Shown here one piece after another: positions 34,347 to 35,409 of a stretch of DNA of 35,409 nt. Position numbers and translations under genes: made by a program. The notes beneath the pieces were generated by a model. The model saw only the letters and a list, made by a program, of their open reading frames with translations, was not told where the DNA came from and ran no database searches. The stretch's first letter is position 1, and each line of letters starts with the position of its first letter. Source of the DNA: Planctomycetaceae bacterium (GTDB lineage Bacteria; Planctomycetota; Phycisphaerae; Sedimentisphaerales; Anaerohalosphaeraceae); the NCBI GenBank assembly GCA_021372945.1, contig JAJFTK010000034.1:1-35409 (forward strand), read 5' to 3'.

Positions 34347-35207
34347 TCACCCAGGCGCCGAAGCGCGGCTCTCCCACACTCCGACAATATCGCTGGCGAC
34401 AGAGACGGAGGCGACCTGTGAAAGACGGGTCCGGGAAGCGGTTTCCTCGACCAGCGACGTGGCGTGCTGCGTCATCCATCCGGCAGGGTCGGCCAGGTAG
34501 GCATTGGCCTCATCGATATTGATGGCATCCCTGACAAACCACTGATGAAGCAGGAGCGAGGGGAAATTGACGCATCGGCGGGCACACACATCCTGGAGCA
34601 GTTCGGGGCCGATCGCAGGATCAAAGACCAGGGGCGTGAGTTTGAAGGTATGGATGCTTCCATCGGCCATGAGGTATTGGACGCGGTCGCGATGCGACAT
34701 GATGGGCCATGTGCCGGCAAAAATGGAATTGCCGAAACCATCCAGGGCGGTGTTGTAGATGTAGTCGACCGGGGCCACGCCGGACTTTTGCCAGCAGTTC
34801 TGAAAGCTGTCATAATCGAAATAGACCTGGCCGGAAGTCTGTCTTGTTACGGCCGGTTTCATTGAAGGGCAAAAGAAGACGCTGCCTTCGTTTGAAGGCA
34901 CAGGCAGCACATCGGAACTCATCAAATAGCCCAAATTCACGACGCGATTCCTGGCCTCTTGGGCATAAGCCGCCCACGCAACATGGTAATCGCCCGGAAC
35001 GAGCAGATCGTCATGGTCGTGGGCATAAACGAAAAGACCCTGCCCGATGGAGTGCAGATTCGTGCCGCAAACGACCTGACGGGACTGTTCGCGCGATCTT
35101 CCGAGGGATGGCACGAGAATGGAAATCAGAATTGCTATAATCGAGATCACGACCAGCAATTCGATTAAGGTAAAACCGGCTTTTTTGATAAACCTGGGAA
35201 ACACCAT
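34347..35207 (-). CDS. Prepilin-type pseudopilin protein
   Basis: A 286-residue protein with the type IV/type II pseudopilin N-terminus: a short basic leader, cleavage after Gly in KKAGFTLIELLVV with the methylated Phe and Glu+5, and a long hydrophobic helix (about 11-35). The C-terminal domain has SREQSRQVVCGTNLHSIGQGLFVYAHDHDD and a later MADGSIHTFK, as in the very numerous planctomycete pseudopilin-like proteins. These are thought to be surface or secretion-linked; a specific role cannot be assigned. AAAGGAG six bases upstream supports the start. It ends 62 bases before selA on the same strand; co-transcription is uncertain. Confidence 0.9.
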   Translation of the reverse strand: MVFPRFIKKAGFTLIELLVVISIIAILISILVPSLGRSREQSRQVVCGTNLHSIGQGLFVYAHDHDDLLVPGDYHVAWAAYAQEARNRVVNLGYLMSSDVLPVPSNEGSVFFCPSMKPAVTRQTSGQVYFDYDSFQNCWQKSGVAPVDYIYNTALDGFGNSIFAGTWPIMSHRDRVQYLMADGSIHTFKLTPLVFDPAIGPELLQDVCARRCVNFPSLLLHQWFVRDAINIDEANAYLADPAGWMTQHATSLVEETASRTRLSQVASVSVASDIVGVWESRASAPG

Positions 35208-35288
35208 TCATGGCTCCTTTGGTCGTAATCCATTATCCTATTTGGGGCAAAAAAATCAAAAGAATTACTAACTCAAACTGACCGAATT

Positions 35289-35408
35289 TTAGGCCGCCAA
35301 GAGTTTTTCCAAGCGGCGGATAACAGTTTTTTCATGGCTATAGTTGATCACATTCTGAACCTCCTGACGCCAGATGATCTGGTGCATCCGGGCTTTGAGT
35401 TGACTCAT
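35289..35408 (-). CDS. C-terminal end of a gene running in from the right edge
   Basis: A frame open from the window edge to TAA at 35291-35289 ends in ARMHQIIWRQEVQNVINYSH, then EKTVIRRLEKLLAA. An ATG at 35408 is present, but the gene most likely begins beyond the window. The ending (Y/W-S-x-EKT followed by a helix) resembles the C-termini of group 1 glycosyltransferases, a weak resemblance only. Confidence 0.45.
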   Translation of the reverse strand: MSQLKARMHQIIWRQEVQNVINYSHEKTVIRRLEKLLAA

Positions 35409-35409
35409 C

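Noticed and set aside
34285..34479. N-terminal extension of SelA by 65 codons
   Set aside because: The extension overlaps the prepilin gene, is Arg-rich and unlike SelA; ATGs at 34284 or 34269 fit the family start.
1..35409. CRISPR array, prophage or insertion sequence
   Set aside because: No regularly spaced direct repeats, transposase, integrase or phage structural gene was seen on either strand.

Overview
The window looks like a chromosomal segment of a Planctomycetota bacterium, most likely class Phycisphaerae or a close relative. This is inferred from a dcw cluster beginning mraZ-rsmH, a planctomycete-type prepilin-like protein (GFTLIELLVVISIIAIL), a DUF4954 left-handed beta-helix protein, a cysteine-containing DUF11-repeat lipoprotein, and the absence of operon-scale synteny with well-studied groups. 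No rRNA, insertion sequence, phage gene or CRISPR array was seen. Many genes use GTG or TTG starts, and several listed starts were moved to internal codons with better ribosome binding sites.

Layout. 1-4731 (minus): division and cell-wall cluster mraZ, a 68-codon unknown gene, rsmH, a LysM membrane protein, an ftsL-like gene, ftsI, and the first codons of a further gene at the left edge. An mraZ promoter carries three AAGTG boxes typical of MraZ autoregulation. 5106-10268 (plus): a MacAB-TolC-like efflux set of adaptor, ATPase, permease and outer-membrane lipoprotein. 10397-13421: ribD (plus, apparently leaderless), then a short uvrC and a DUF488 gene (minus). 13608-17619 (plus): a Kai-type signalling locus in which kaiC and a first kaiB are collapsed into a deletion scar, followed by intact kaiB, a five-PAS histidine kinase and a receiver-only response regulator. 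17630-17700 (minus): tRNA-Gln(CTG). 17857-22193 (plus): a dus gene that may start with ATC, then a DUF4954-SIS pair. 22203-25767 (minus): M3 oligopeptidase, C_GCAxxG_C_C protein, M42 aminopeptidase and an ACT-like regulator. 25909-27447 (minus): DUF11 lipoprotein with a strong terminator. 27801-29599 (plus): rmuC and an SDR gene. 29761-34284 (minus): selA, selB, a small membrane gene with an in-frame UGA, and mtnP. 34347-35207 (minus): prepilin-like protein. 35289-35408: tail of another gene.

Most notable observation: immediately downstream of selA-selB, on the same strand, lies an 87-codon reading frame for a three-helix membrane protein interrupted only by one UGA between helices 1 and 2. 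About a dozen bases after that UGA is an eight-pair hairpin with a UGG loop, like a bacterial SECIS element. This is a strong candidate for a new small membrane selenoprotein encoded beside its own decoding machinery. Second is the kai locus, where a deletion has fused the first codons of kaiC out of frame to the last 40 codons of a kaiB, leaving a complete KaiB-kinase-regulator module without KaiC.
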